This document shows positions 1-11,891 of a DNA stretch of 64,000 bases, in pieces. Each line of letters opens with the position of its first letter. The first letter of the stretch is position 1. A program made the translations under genes and the position numbers. This DNA is from Gammaproteobacteria bacterium (GTDB taxonomy: Bacteria > Pseudomonadota > Gammaproteobacteria > Pseudomonadales > Pseudohongiellaceae). Location: positions 62,001-126,000 of the forward strand of contig CANGUU010000001.1 in NCBI GenBank assembly GCA_947457195.1, in the 5' to 3' direction. Below the pieces are notes generated by a model. It saw only the letters and a list, made by a program, of their open reading frames with translations. It ran no database searches and was not told where the DNA came from.

Positions 1-1
1 C

Positions 2-799
2 GGCTATGGCAGCACGGCCACCGTGCATCTGATGATCGAAGCCCAACGGCGCGCCTACGCGGACCGTGCCGAGTATCTCGGCGATCCGGATTTTGTCGAC
101 GTGCCGGCGCAGCAGTTGCTGTCCAAGGAGTACGCGCGCCAACGTTTCGCCGACTTCGATCCGGCACGCGCCACCGACAGCGCCAGCATCGGTGCCGGCA
201 GTTGGCCTGAGGAAAGTCCACAGACCACGCATTTTTCCGTCGTTGACGGGCAAGGCATGGCCGTGGCCATGACCACCACGCTGAATCGATCCTTCGGCAA
301 CCGCATCGTGATCCCTGGCACCGGCGTTCTCATGAACAACGAAATGGACGACTTCAGCAGCAAGCCCAACACGCCCAATTCCTACGGACTGATCGGTCGG
401 GACGCCAACGAAATTGCACCGGGCAAACGCATGCTGAGTTCCATGACGCCCACCATCGTCATGAAAGACGGAGAACTGCGACTGGTCACCGGTTCGCCGG
501 GCGGGTCGACCATCATCAATACCGTCCTGCAGGTGGTGCTGAATGTGCTCGACCACGGCATGGGCGCCGAGCAGGCGGTCGCCAGTCCGCGCATTCACCA
601 TCAGTGGCTCCCCGATAACGTACGCTTCGAAACCGGCGCCCTCAGTGACGAGGTAGCTACCGCGCTGCGCGCCATGGGCCACAAGGGACTAAACGGTGCT
701 GGCTTCGGCATCGGCGACGCCAACACCATCGTCAAGGACGGGGCTATGCTCGAGGGCGTCAGTGACCCACGGTCGGTCGGTGGCGTAGCCGGCTTCTAG
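2..799 (+). CDS. ggt: Gamma-glutamyltransferase, C-terminal part (5' end outside window)
   Basis: The frame is open from base 2 and gives the last 265 residues of a gamma-glutamyltransferase, an N-terminal nucleophile hydrolase that cleaves or transfers the gamma-glutamyl group of glutathione, normally in the periplasm. The maturation site is present: TTHFSVVD, whose first Thr (bases 224-226) should become the N-terminal nucleophile of the small subunit after self-cleavage. Further family motifs are LLNNEMDDFS-like (MNNEMDDFS), the GSPGGS loop and the closing SDPRSV. The visible part covers the end of the large subunit and the whole small subunit. The signal peptide cannot be judged. It converges on glk, and both stop codons lie in one CTAG at 796-799. 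Confidence 0.95.
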   Translation, partial: GYGSTATVHLMIEAQRRAYADRAEYLGDPDFVDVPAQQLLSKEYARQRFADFDPARATDSASIGAGSWPEESPQTTHFSVVDGQGMAVAMTTTLNRSFGNRIVIPGTGVLMNNEMDDFSSKPNTPNSYGLIGRDANEIAPGKRMLSSMTPTIVMKDGELRLVTGSPGGSTIINTVLQVVLNVLDHGMGAEQAVASPRIHHQWLPDNVRFETGALSDEVATALRAMGHKGLNGAGFGIGDANTIVKDGAMLEGVSDPRSVGGVAGF

Positions 800-1764
800 C
801 GCGGCTGCCTCGATGCCTGCAGGGAGAGGTGCTGCCAGCAACCACGCAGGCCAGTATCTTGAGCAGACACCAGCGCGAGTGGAATGCGGCTGCAATAGGG
901 TTGGTAGTTGTCCTTGTCGTCGAAACAGCGCCGAAAACGCGCGAGATCGAGACTGGGTCGCAGCTTCGCCATCATGTCACCCACGATGTACACACCATCC
1001 ACTGCCCCCAGCATGATGGCGACGTCGCTGGCATAGGCTGCCAGAATATCGAAGAAATCCTGCAGTACAGCCCGGGCAAAAGGGTCGCCGGACTCGGCGG
1101 CAGCGGAGACTGCCGGTGCAGTACTAGAGGCTTCCCTGCCCTGCAGGCGCGCCGCTGCCCAATACAGCCGCTCCAGACCCGGACCGGAGATCAGCTTCTC
1201 GACCTCCACGCGTGGCAGTTTTTCCCACAGTACGCCGAGCAGAGCGGCTTGGTGGGCGTTTTGTGGCGCAAAGCCGATGTGGCCGCCTTCGGAAGGAATC
1301 GCCTCGTGACCGGCGGTCATGCCACCCACCCCGAGCCCGGTACCGGGACCCACCACGGCAAACACGCGCTTACCCCGAGGACGGGCGGTCCCGAGCCAGT
1401 TCAGCTCGGCCGCTTGCAGCGTGGCGATGCTGTGGACCTGCGCGGTGAAGTCGTTGATGAAGGCGAGGGGCCGCCCCAACGCCTGCTGAACTGCAGCCTG
1501 GCTGAACGTCCACCCGCGGTTCGGCATGTAGATCTCGTCCTGTTCCACGGCACCGGCAATGCAGATACAGAATTCACCGACCCGCTCGGCACGGGGCAGC
1601 CGCGCCAGGTAGGCCGCGAGCAGAGCCGTGAGGCTCGGGTAATCTGCGCAACGCAGTTTGTCGACCTGCTGCAGACCAGCCAGCGACGGCGTCTCTGTGA
1701 GATCGACGGTAGCAAAGCGCGCGTTGGTACCGCCGATGTCGGCCACGATGGCGTGTCGGGTCAT
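796..1764 (-). CDS. glk: Glucokinase
   Basis: Glucokinase, 322 residues, phosphorylates glucose to glucose 6-phosphate with ATP in the cytosol. Seen: the phosphate-binding DIGGTNAR at residues 9-16, the INDFTA segment with the catalytic Asp, GPGTGLGVGG for nucleotide binding, and EGGHIGFAP followed by ISGPGLERLY, all as in the bacterial Glk family (about 320 residues). The ATG at 1764 has GAGGA upstream at good spacing. It is the last gene of the sugar array, 37 bases after eda. The context suggests it phosphorylates free glucose set free by MalQ and GlgX, feeding Zwf. It overlaps the convergent gamma-glutamyltransferase gene by four bases. Confidence 0.95.
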   Translation of the reverse strand: MTRHAIVADIGGTNARFATVDLTETPSLAGLQQVDKLRCADYPSLTALLAAYLARLPRAERVGEFCICIAGAVEQDEIYMPNRGWTFSQAAVQQALGRPLAFINDFTAQVHSIATLQAAELNWLGTARPRGKRVFAVVGPGTGLGVGGMTAGHEAIPSEGGHIGFAPQNAHQAALLGVLWEKLPRVEVEKLISGPGLERLYWAAARLQGREASSTAPAVSAAAESGDPFARAVLQDFFDILAAYASDVAIMLGAVDGVYIVGDMMAKLRPSLDLARFRRCFDDKDNYQPYCSRIPLALVSAQDTGLRGCWQHLSLQASRQPR

Positions 1765-1801
1765 GCGCTGATCCTCGGCAAAAACAGGGGTGGCCCGGGG
1801 T

Positions 1802-2431
1802 TCATTGGGCCGGCAGGGCAGCGGCGAGTCGCGCCAGCCTTTCGATTTCCGACCAGCGCCTGCCCTCGATGAGTGCCTTGCTCACCATCCATGATCCACC
1901 GATGCAGACCACGTTGGCGAGCGCCAGGTAACTACCGGCGTTGTCCGGTGTCAGACCTCCCGTCGGACAGAAGCGCACCTGGGGAATCGGCGCTGCAATC
2001 GAGCGCAGCATATCCACGCCGCCGGCGGCCTCGGCGGGGAAGAATTTCTGCTCGGTGAAGCCACGCTCGAGCAAAAGCATCACTTCGGTCGGTGTTGCGG
2101 CACCGGGCAGCAGCGCGACGCCGGCTTCGGCACAGGCATCGAGCACCCGCGGCGTGCTACCTGGGCTCACCAGAAACTGAGCCCCGGCCTGCGCCGCCGC
2201 GCGCGCTTGCGAGGGGTCGAGGATGGTGCCGGCGCCGATGATGACGTCCGGCACTTCTTCGCGCAGTAGTCTTATGACGTCGAGCGCCACGGCGGTCCGC
2301 AGCGTGAGCTCCAGCACGCACAGGCCACCCTGCATCAGCGCCTTCGCGAGCGGCAGCGCATCGGCTTGCCTGTCGATGGTAATGACCGGAATGACCGGTC
2401 CCTGCTGCATGATACTTAGTGCTGTCATCAT
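1802..2431 (-). CDS. eda: 2-keto-3-deoxy-6-phosphogluconate aldolase
   Basis: KDPG aldolase, 209 residues, splits 2-keto-3-deoxy-6-phosphogluconate into pyruvate and glyceraldehyde 3-phosphate, the last step of the Entner-Doudoroff route. Seen: ELTLRT at 41-46 (catalytic Glu41), the Schiff-base Lys129 in QKFFPAEAAGG, RFCPTGG for phosphate binding and IGGSWM near the end. Length and motifs match class I Eda. Two ATG codons stand in tandem; the first (2431) is used here, with GGAG nine to twelve bases upstream. It follows edd by 63 bases in the same direction and precedes glk. Confidence 0.97.
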   Translation of the reverse strand: MMTALSIMQQGPVIPVITIDRQADALPLAKALMQGGLCVLELTLRTAVALDVIRLLREEVPDVIIGAGTILDPSQARAAAQAGAQFLVSPGSTPRVLDACAEAGVALLPGAATPTEVMLLLERGFTEQKFFPAEAAGGVDMLRSIAAPIPQVRFCPTGGLTPDNAGSYLALANVVCIGGSWMVSKALIEGRRWSEIERLARLAAALPAQ

Positions 2432-2494
2432 GAATCGCTACTCCAGTTCTGCCTGCAACACGCCCCCGTGGACGGGCGCGCCATTCCTGCCCAC

Positions 2495-4318
2495 TCAGAC
2501 CACCAGACCAAGTGAGGAAGCCCCCTCCTCCGCACTGCCTACCAGCGCGCGGAAGTTGCCGAACAATTCCCGACCACAACCCTCGGCATGCGACAGTCCG
2601 GAGGTCCGGCTGGCAATGCGGCGCGCCAGTACGTCGGGCTCCACCAGCAAATCGAGCGTACCGGCCTGACTGTCGACACGGATACGATCGCCGTTCTGCA
2701 CCAGGGCCAGTGCCCCGCCCTGACTGGCCTCCGGACACAGATGCAGCACGGCGGCGACCTTGCCGGACGCACCCGACATGCGTCCGTCGGTGACCAAGGC
2801 GACCTTGAATCCGCGATCGAGCAGTACCCCCAGCGTGGGGGTGAGTTGATGCAACTCGGGCATGCCATTGGCGCGCGGCCCCTGGTAACGCAGCACGGCC
2901 ACGAAATCCTGGTTCAGTTCGCCGGCCTTGAAGGCATCCAGCAACTGCTGCTGCTCGTCGAATACCAGCGCTGGCGCTTCGACCACCCGGTGCTCTGGCT
3001 TCACCGCCGACACCTTGATGATGCCGCGACCGAGATTGCCGGACATGACTTCAATGCCCCCGGTGGGCGCGAACGGCGCGTCGTGGCCACGCAGCACCTC
3101 GGTGTTGTTGCTTGGCCCTACCGGCACCCAGGTCGGCAGCAAGGCTCCATCGTGCCGCTCCGGCGCCTCCGTGTACTGACGCAGACCCCGCGCGTGTGCC
3201 GATGTCAGGATGCCCTCGTGCAGATAGCCACCCGCCAGCAGTTCCTTGATGAGCACGGCCATGCCCCCGGCCTGCTGGAAATGATTCACATCGGCCTCGC
3301 CATTGGGGTAAAGGCGTGTCAGCAGCGGTGTGGCGCGCGAGAGTGCGGAAAAATCGTCCCAATTGATGAGGATACCGGCCGCCCGTGCCACGGCCACCAA
3401 GTGGATGGTGTGGTTGGTGGATCCTCCGGTGGCAAGCAGGCCGACCATGGCATTGACGATGGCTTTCTCGTCGATCACTTCGCCGAAGGGGCGTGGCGTG
3501 GCTTCTTCGCGCGCGAGCTCGACAATCTGCTGAGCCGCCGCCTCTGTGAGTGCATCACGCAGCGGGGTTTGCGGATTGACGAACGAACTGCCAGGCAACT
3601 GCACTCCCATCATTTCCAGCAGCAATTGGTTGCTGTTGGCCGTTCCGTAGAACGTACAGGTGCCGGCGCTGTGGTAGGAGGCCAGCTCGGACTCGAGCAG
3701 CGCTTCCCTGCCCACCTTGCCTTCGGCGTAGAGCTGTCGAACGCGTTGCTTTTCCTTGTTGCTGATGCCGGAGGGCATGGGACCGGCGGGCACGAACAGC
3801 ATCGGTAGATGGCCGAAGCTCAGGGCCCCGATCAACAGGCCCGGCACGATCTTGTCGCAGACGCCGAGCAGCAGCACACCATCGAACATGGCATGGCTGA
3901 GCGCCACGGCAGTGCTCAGTGCGATGACGTCCCGACTGAACAGCGAGAGCTCCATGCCATCCTGCCCCTGGGTGACGCCATCGCACATCGCCGGTACGCC
4001 ACCGGCCACCTGACCCACCGCACCGGCCCTGGCCAATGCCTGCTTGAGCGCGTCCGGGTAACCGGCATAGGGCTGGTGCGCCGACAGCATGTCGTTATAG
4101 GCGGTCACGATGCCGATGTTGATGCCGGTCTCGCCCTTGAGGGCGTTCTTGTCGACGAGGCTGCAGGCGGCAAGACCATGGGCGATGTTGCCGCAATGCA
4201 GATGGTGGCGCGCGCGGCCCTGCTGTCGCGCCCGCTGGATCCTTGTAAGGTAGGCTGCGCGTGTGGCGCGGCTGCGCGCGATGACGGCAGCAGTCACGGC
4301 GGAGATGGCAGAATGCAT
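2495..4318 (-). CDS. edd: 6-phosphogluconate dehydratase
   Basis: Phosphogluconate dehydratase, 607 residues, an iron-sulfur enzyme of the IlvD/Edd family that converts 6-phosphogluconate to KDPG. Seen: the early [13 protein letters not shown] segment, VCDKIVPG with a likely cluster Cys, [11 protein letters not shown], and the late GRMSGASGK motif of the family. The frame stays open 65 codons further upstream, but that part overlaps pgl and has no family similarity. The ATG at 4318 is chosen because GAGGAG lies seven bases upstream and the product then has the usual length of about 605 residues. It starts 11 bases after pgl. Confidence 0.96.
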   Translation of the reverse strand: MHSAISAVTAAVIARSRATRAAYLTRIQRARQQGRARHHLHCGNIAHGLAACSLVDKNALKGETGINIGIVTAYNDMLSAHQPYAGYPDALKQALARAGAVGQVAGGVPAMCDGVTQGQDGMELSLFSRDVIALSTAVALSHAMFDGVLLLGVCDKIVPGLLIGALSFGHLPMLFVPAGPMPSGISNKEKQRVRQLYAEGKVGREALLESELASYHSAGTCTFYGTANSNQLLLEMMGVQLPGSSFVNPQTPLRDALTEAAAQQIVELAREEATPRPFGEVIDEKAIVNAMVGLLATGGSTNHTIHLVAVARAAGILINWDDFSALSRATPLLTRLYPNGEADVNHFQQAGGMAVLIKELLAGGYLHEGILTSAHARGLRQYTEAPERHDGALLPTWVPVGPSNNTEVLRGHDAPFAPTGGIEVMSGNLGRGIIKVSAVKPEHRVVEAPALVFDEQQQLLDAFKAGELNQDFVAVLRYQGPRANGMPELHQLTPTLGVLLDRGFKVALVTDGRMSGASGKVAAVLHLCPEASQGGALALVQNGDRIRVDSQAGTLDLLVEPDVLARRIASRTSGLSHAEGCGRELFGNFRALVGSAEEGASSLGLVV

Positions 4319-4325
4319 GGCTGTA

Positions 4326-4331
4326 CTCCTC
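4326..4331 (-). promoter_or_regulatory. Ribosome binding site deciding the edd start
   Basis: GAGGAG on the minus strand, seven bases before the ATG at 4318 and overlapping the pgl stop codon. It supports the short edd start over the upstream open frame. Confidence 0.8.
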
Positions 4332-5031
4332 AAGGACACCAGAAAACATCGATGGGACAGGGCAGTCCGAGCAGCAGGCTGACCGGCAGCGCCGGATTCT
4401 CGGACTGCCTGGCACGCCGGTAGAGCGCCAACTTGTCTTCGCCGCTGATCAGAAGTACCAGGCGGCTGCTCTGGGCGAGCGCCCACAGCGTGAGCGAGAC
4501 GCGCTCGGTGCACGGTCCGGTCATAGCGGATGGCTGCGCGTGGATGGCCGCGCAGAGCGTGCGAGAAGTCAACCCCTCCTGCAGACCTTCGGCTGCCGGG
4601 AACAGCGAAGCTGTATGCCCATCCAACCCCATGCCGAGCACGGTGAGTGCCGGTGGCCAGCAGAGTTCCCGGTAGCGCTGATTGCAGTCCACTACCCCGA
4701 CTTTGGCAGTGGCAGCGGAATTCTTCATGCCGGTAAGGCGCTGCGCTGCCGAGGGATTGACTGCCAGTGCCGCGCGAATTGCCGCCTCGTTGCTGTGGAC
4801 CGAGGATGGTTCCACCCAGCGTTCATCGACCAGCGCCAGATCGATCTGCGGCCAGGGCAGCGGCGCCTGCGCCAACAAGCGGTAGAAGGCCATCGGCGTA
4901 GTACCGCCCGACAACAGCAGGCTGAGGCGCGCCTCGGTGCGCAGTCGCTGCTGCAGCAGTGGCAGCGACCAGTCGAGGACCGCCTGCGCGAGGGCAGCAG
5001 CCGTTGCTACGCGATGCTCGGTCAACGCCAT
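4330..5031 (-). CDS. pgl: 6-phosphogluconolactonase
   Basis: 6-phosphogluconolactonase of the DevB/SOL type, 233 residues, hydrolyses the lactone made by Zwf to 6-phosphogluconate. Seen: LLLSGGTTP near residue 40, the LVDERWV motif, SNEAAIR, and [14 protein letters not shown], where the family more often has Glu or Asn before DGHTAS. Its ATG lies inside zwf, overlapping it by ten bases, and edd follows 11 bases on, so the genes zwf-pgl-edd-eda are surely co-transcribed. It sits exactly between the enzymes that make its substrate and use its product. Confidence 0.95.
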   Translation of the reverse strand: MALTEHRVATAAALAQAVLDWSLPLLQQRLRTEARLSLLLSGGTTPMAFYRLLAQAPLPWPQIDLALVDERWVEPSSVHSNEAAIRAALAVNPSAAQRLTGMKNSAATAKVGVVDCNQRYRELCWPPALTVLGMGLDGHTASLFPAAEGLQEGLTSRTLCAAIHAQPSAMTGPCTERVSLTLWALAQSSRLVLLISGEDKLALYRRARQSENPALPVSLLLGLPCPIDVFWCP

Positions 5032-6509
5032 AGGTTACGGATGTTGCTGTTGAAACCGTTGTTGTGCCACGCGCGGTTGTCGCGGTGCAGCAGGGCTGCT
5101 GACGCATCGGGTCCCCAGCTGCCAGCTTCATAGGTCTGCATGGGCGGCTCATTGCGCCGCCAGGCCGCCATGATGGGATCGACCCAGGACCAGGCCGCCA
5201 GCGACTCCTGCACATGTGCAAACAAGCTGAGATCATTCTGGATGACATTGATCAGCAGCCGCTGATAGGCATCGGAACTGAAGTTGGCAAAGGTGTCGTG
5301 GAAATTGAGATTGAGCGCCACCTGCTGCACCTGCATGTCTACCTGGTTCATCTTCTTGGCCATCATCACCATCTGGATGCCCTCGTCGGGCTGCAGACGT
5401 ATCACCAGTTTGTTGGCATGCAGCTGGCCCACCGTGGCGTCGAATACATTGTGGGTGAGCGCGCGGAACTGGATGACTACTTCAGCGCAGCGCTGCCGCA
5501 TGCGCTTGCCGGTGCGCAGATAGAACGGCACGCCGCTCCAGCGCCAGTTGTCGATGTGGGCCTTGATGGCCACGAAGGTCTCGGTGTCGCTGTCCTTGCC
5601 AAGGTCTTCGGCATAGGACGGCACTTCCTGCCCCGCCATGACGCCGCGCACGTACTGACCGCGTACCACGTGACGCGCAATGTCGTGATCCACCAGTGGA
5701 CGCAGGGCCTGCAGCACCTTGAGTTTTTCCGTGCGGATCTGCTCGGCCAGCATCTTGTTCGGGGGTTCCATCGCCACCAGGCACAGCAGCTGCAGCAAGT
5801 GGTTCTGTACCATGTCGCGCATGGCGCCGGTGCGATCATAGAACTGCTTGCGGCCCTCGAGCCCGACCTGTTCCGAGATGCTGATCTGGATATGGTCGAT
5901 GTGCTGGCGGTTCCACAGCGGTTCGAACAGTTCATTGGCAAAGCGCAGCGCCAGCAGATTCTGGACGGTTTCCTTGCCGAGGTAGTGATCGATACGGTAG
6001 ATGCGGTCCTCGGAGAAGTACCGGGCTACTACCGAGTTGATCTCGAGGGCGCTGGCCTTGTCGTGCCCCAGCGGCTTTTCCAGTACCACCCGCGAAGACG
6101 CCGTGATCAGCTGATGAGCCGACAGCGTGACACAGGTCTCGTCGAATACATCCGGTGGCATGGCGAGGAAGAAAATCCGCTCATGCAATGGACGCTGGTT
6201 CAGCAGCTCCGACAGATGGACCCAGCGCTCGTCGTCCACCGTGACATCCACGGCGAGGGCCTGCAGACGCGCCGAGAATGCCGGCCAGTGCGAGTCGGCG
6301 CTCTCGTTGGCCGTGAGCATCTTGCCGAGCCAGTCACGTACGGCGGCGAGATCCTTACCGGCGGTGCCGGCAGAACCGGAGGCGAGCAGAATCCGCGATG
6401 CGCCGGGCAGCAGGCCCGCCACTTCCATGCGGTAGAGTGCAGGCAGCAACTTGCGCAGGGCGAGGTCGCCGAACCCGCCGAAGATGACGATATCGATGGG
6501 CTTACTCAT
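5022..6509 (-). CDS. zwf: Glucose-6-phosphate 1-dehydrogenase
   Basis: Glucose-6-phosphate dehydrogenase, 495 residues, oxidises glucose 6-phosphate to 6-phosphogluconolactone with NADP (or NAD). Seen: the Rossmann loop GGFGDLA at 11-17, EKPLGHD at 144-150 and the active-site RIDHYLGKE at 172-180 with the base His175 two residues after the Arg-Ile-Asp. Length is typical. The ATG at 6509 lies inside the end of glgA, an overlap of eight bases, with GGAG nine bases upstream. This overlap ties the Entner-Doudoroff genes physically to the glycogen genes. Confidence 0.97.
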   Translation of the reverse strand: MSKPIDIVIFGGFGDLALRKLLPALYRMEVAGLLPGASRILLASGSAGTAGKDLAAVRDWLGKMLTANESADSHWPAFSARLQALAVDVTVDDERWVHLSELLNQRPLHERIFFLAMPPDVFDETCVTLSAHQLITASSRVVLEKPLGHDKASALEINSVVARYFSEDRIYRIDHYLGKETVQNLLALRFANELFEPLWNRQHIDHIQISISEQVGLEGRKQFYDRTGAMRDMVQNHLLQLLCLVAMEPPNKMLAEQIRTEKLKVLQALRPLVDHDIARHVVRGQYVRGVMAGQEVPSYAEDLGKDSDTETFVAIKAHIDNWRWSGVPFYLRTGKRMRQRCAEVVIQFRALTHNVFDATVGQLHANKLVIRLQPDEGIQMVMMAKKMNQVDMQVQQVALNLNFHDTFANFSSDAYQRLLINVIQNDLSLFAHVQESLAAWSWVDPIMAAWRRNEPPMQTYEAGSWGPDASAALLHRDNRAWHNNGFNSNIRNLWR

Positions 6510-8085
6510 TCACGCTGGCTCCGTAGAGTCGTTTCAGGTAATGGCGCACGGTGCGATCCCAGGTAAAGCGCGTCGCCGCGGCATTGCGGCACAGACGCTG
6601 CCAATCGGACTGGCGTGCCTTGTGGGTGTGGACCAGTTCGGCGAACGTGGTCAGCAGCCGCTGACCCTGTTCGTCGGCCGTTGCGCCTTCGAAACTGAAA
6701 CCATTGAAACCGGGCTGTACGGTATCGGCGAGTCCGCCGGTGGCGTGCACCAGCACCGGCTTGCCGGCACGCATGGCGACCAACTGGCTGATACCACAGG
6801 GCTCGAAGCTGCTGGGCATCAGAAAGGCATCGCAGTAATCGTACAGCGCTTCTCCCAAGGCATCGCTGTAACCGCAGAGGAACAGCAGATTGGCGTGGCG
6901 CTGCATGGCAGCCGTCATGAAGCGCTCGCACTCCGCCTCGCCACTGCCGAGCATGACCAGACAGCCATCCCCCGCCTGCTGCAGGTGGTCGAGCAGGTGA
7001 TCGAGCACACTGCGCCCGTCGGGGCAGCGCACCTGCAAGAGGCTGACCTTCTGCGAGGTGAGACGGCCGATGGATGCCAACACCAGCGATTCGCGCTGGC
7101 GCTGCTGGCGCCACTGCTGTACCCGCAGCGCGGCATGCAGCCAGCTGGCAGGCACCTGCTGGCGCGGAGCAGCCCAGTTTTGCAGGGTTTCCAGCACACG
7201 TTCGAAGAAGCCGCGCCGGGACAGCGGCCGGGCAGCGGCTGCACCGGCCGGGGGGTACTCGCAGCCGTTGAGAATGCCGTGCAGGCGACCAGCCGTCGCC
7301 AACCGGCCGAGATCGGCCTCCAGGCCTTCGCCCCGTACCAGACCGAGTTCGGGATGGCTCGGGAGCAGGATTTCCGCCGCATAGCGTGGCGATACCACAT
7401 GTACCTGGTCAGCGAAGTTGATGCCAAGTCGCATGAGATTGATGCACTCGGGATAGCGGGGATCCAGCACCGCCGCGCGCGGAAATTGCAGCTGGGGAAA
7501 CCAGTGGGCCGGCGAGGAGCTGCTGCCGGCAAAGGGCCGTATGCCCTGCAGGCTGAGATTGTGGATGGTGAACACCGTCTTGCGCGACTGCAGGCTCTGG
7601 TAGCTGCGGTGATATCGGCAGAGCAGCAGTACCAGCGCCGCATGCCAGTCGTGCAGGTGCAGTACATCCACGGTGCCGGCCGCGCCCGTCAGCGCCACAT
7701 GGCAGGCCGCCAGCGAAAACAGCGCGAACTTGCTGGCATCGGTGGCAAAGGGCTCGAAGGCGTCGTGGCAATAGATGCTGCCGACACCACAGGCAGCAAA
7801 CAGCGGATGCTCCAGCACCAGATGCCGCACCCCTGCCATGGCGTTGGGCCGGCGGATCTCGAACAGCGCCAGCGCTTCGAGGGCGCCTCCAAACTCCACC
7901 GTGAGCGTGTGCAGCAGGACGGCGCCGGCCACCTGCGACAGGGATTGGTAGCCCGGCGTCAGCACCGTGACCTGCTGGCCAAGTGCCGCCAGAGCCGGCG
8001 GCACCTCGCGAATGACATCGGCAATGCCCCCGACTTTGCCGCCCGGCAGCGCACCGTTCTCCGCTGCCACCATCAGGATGTGCAC
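6502..8085 (-). CDS. glgA: Glycogen synthase (ADP-glucose)
   Basis: Glycogen synthase, glycosyltransferase family 5, 527 residues, adds glucose from ADP-glucose to growing alpha-1,4-glucan. Seen: KVGGIADV near the N-terminus (ADP-glucose binding, KxGGLxDV in the family), and SSFEPCGISQL with the nucleotide-sugar-binding EX7E pattern plus TGGLADTV in the C-terminal domain. It is about 50 residues longer than the E. coli enzyme. The start is GTG at 8085, reading on as HILMVAAENG; an internal ATG four codons later would cut into the first beta strand. GGTGGGGG lies upstream and overlaps the glgC end, two bases away. Confidence 0.95.
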   Translation of the reverse strand: MHILMVAAENGALPGGKVGGIADVIREVPPALAALGQQVTVLTPGYQSLSQVAGAVLLHTLTVEFGGALEALALFEIRRPNAMAGVRHLVLEHPLFAACGVGSIYCHDAFEPFATDASKFALFSLAACHVALTGAAGTVDVLHLHDWHAALVLLLCRYHRSYQSLQSRKTVFTIHNLSLQGIRPFAGSSSSPAHWFPQLQFPRAAVLDPRYPECINLMRLGINFADQVHVVSPRYAAEILLPSHPELGLVRGEGLEADLGRLATAGRLHGILNGCEYPPAGAAAARPLSRRGFFERVLETLQNWAAPRQQVPASWLHAALRVQQWRQQRQRESLVLASIGRLTSQKVSLLQVRCPDGRSVLDHLLDHLQQAGDGCLVMLGSGEAECERFMTAAMQRHANLLFLCGYSDALGEALYDYCDAFLMPSSFEPCGISQLVAMRAGKPVLVHATGGLADTVQPGFNGFSFEGATADEQGQRLLTTFAELVHTHKARQSDWQRLCRNAAATRFTWDRTVRHYLKRLYGASVNE

Positions 8086-8087
8086 TG

Positions 8088-9356
8088 CTAACCCCCACCG
8101 ACACTCTGACCCAACATGGATCGGGTGACGAGGGTAACGCCACCGGGTGTGACACGAAAGCCGCGTGCACGATCGGCCTCGGCATCGAGGCCTATCTCGC
8201 TGCCTGCCGGGATCTTACAACCTCGGTCGATGATGGTTTTGCGCAACTTGACATGGCGACCGACATCGACTTCCGGCAGCAAGACGGATTCCTCGATGGT
8301 GGACCAGCTGTTGGTACGCACATTCGAATACAGCACGGACTGCACGACCTTGGAGCCCGAGATGATGCAACCGCCCGACACCAGGGAATCGACCGCGTAG
8401 CCACGACGCTGGTCGTCGTTGAACACGAACTTCGCCGGCGGCAGCTGTTCCTGAAAGGTCCAGATCGGCCAGCGCGGGTCGTACAGGTTCAGGGGTGGCG
8501 TTGGGGTGGTCAGTTCGATGTTGGCGAGCCAATAGGAGTCGAGCGTACCGACGTCCTTCCAGTAGGCTTTCTGGTCCTTGGCGGGGTCGGCAAAGCGGTA
8601 GGCGTAGACCTTGTTGTCCTTGATGATCGACGGAATGATGTTTTTGCCGAAGTCGTGGTCGGACTGCAGGTTCTTGCTGTCGGCCCGCAACTGCTCGAAC
8701 AGGAAATCGGAGCGGAACACGTAGTTGCCCATCGACGCGAGGCACATGGTGGGATCGTTGGGCAAGGGCTTCGGTACCTCGGGTTTTTCCTCGAAACCGA
8801 TGATGCGGTAGTTGTCGTCGACCTGGATCACGCCGAACGCGCCTGCCGCTTCCCGCACTGGCACGACGAAGCAGCTCACCGTCATGTCGGCCTGCCGCTC
8901 GGTATGGAACGCCAGCATGTCGCCATAGTCCTGGCGGTAGACGTGGTCTCCGGACAGCACCATGACATTGGACGGTACCTCGCCGCGGATGATGTCGATG
9001 TTCTGGTAAACGGCATCGGCGGTACCCTGGTACCAGTTGTCGCTGTAGCGCTGCGAGGCCGGCAGTATCTCGATGCCCTCCCCCAGCTCTTTTTTGAAGT
9101 GGCCCCAGCCGCGCACCAGGTGCTTGATCAGCGAGTGCGCCTTGTACTGCGTGACGACTCCCACACGGCGAATTCCCGAATTTATGCAATTCGACAACGG
9201 GAAGTCGATGATGCGGAACTTGCCACCAAAGAACAGCGCCGGCTTGGCCCGCCACTCGGTGAGTTCGTAGAGGCGGGAACCCCGGCCACCAGCGAGGATG
9301 AGCGCGTAGGTGTCGCGGGTGATACGGCTGACATAGCGGGCATTGTTTTCGATCAT
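8088..9356 (-). CDS. glgC: Glucose-1-phosphate adenylyltransferase
   Basis: ADP-glucose pyrophosphorylase, 422 residues, makes ADP-glucose from glucose 1-phosphate and ATP, the committed step of glycogen synthesis, usually allosterically controlled. Seen: the nucleotidyltransferase loop [33 protein letters not shown], the GTADAVYQN segment, FEEKP and a C-terminal left-handed beta-helix. The frame runs 35 codons upstream into glgP without family similarity; the ATG at 9356 is chosen because AGAGGAG lies seven bases before it and it begins directly (four bases) after the glgP stop. Confidence 0.96.
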   Translation of the reverse strand: MIENNARYVSRITRDTYALILAGGRGSRLYELTEWRAKPALFFGGKFRIIDFPLSNCINSGIRRVGVVTQYKAHSLIKHLVRGWGHFKKELGEGIEILPASQRYSDNWYQGTADAVYQNIDIIRGEVPSNVMVLSGDHVYRQDYGDMLAFHTERQADMTVSCFVVPVREAAGAFGVIQVDDNYRIIGFEEKPEVPKPLPNDPTMCLASMGNYVFRSDFLFEQLRADSKNLQSDHDFGKNIIPSIIKDNKVYAYRFADPAKDQKAYWKDVGTLDSYWLANIELTTPTPPLNLYDPRWPIWTFQEQLPPAKFVFNDDQRRGYAVDSLVSGGCIISGSKVVQSVLYSNVRTNSWSTIEESVLLPEVDVGRHVKLRKTIIDRGCKIPAGSEIGLDAEADRARGFRVTPGGVTLVTRSMLGQSVGGG

Positions 9357-9360
9357 CGGG

Positions 9361-11865
<2,505 letters not shown>

Positions 11866-11891
11866 GATGAGCTCCACCGACCTGAAAATAG

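Noticed and set aside
6451-8091. Plus-strand open frame of 546 codons
   Set aside because: Antisense to glgA over its whole length; no recognisable protein.
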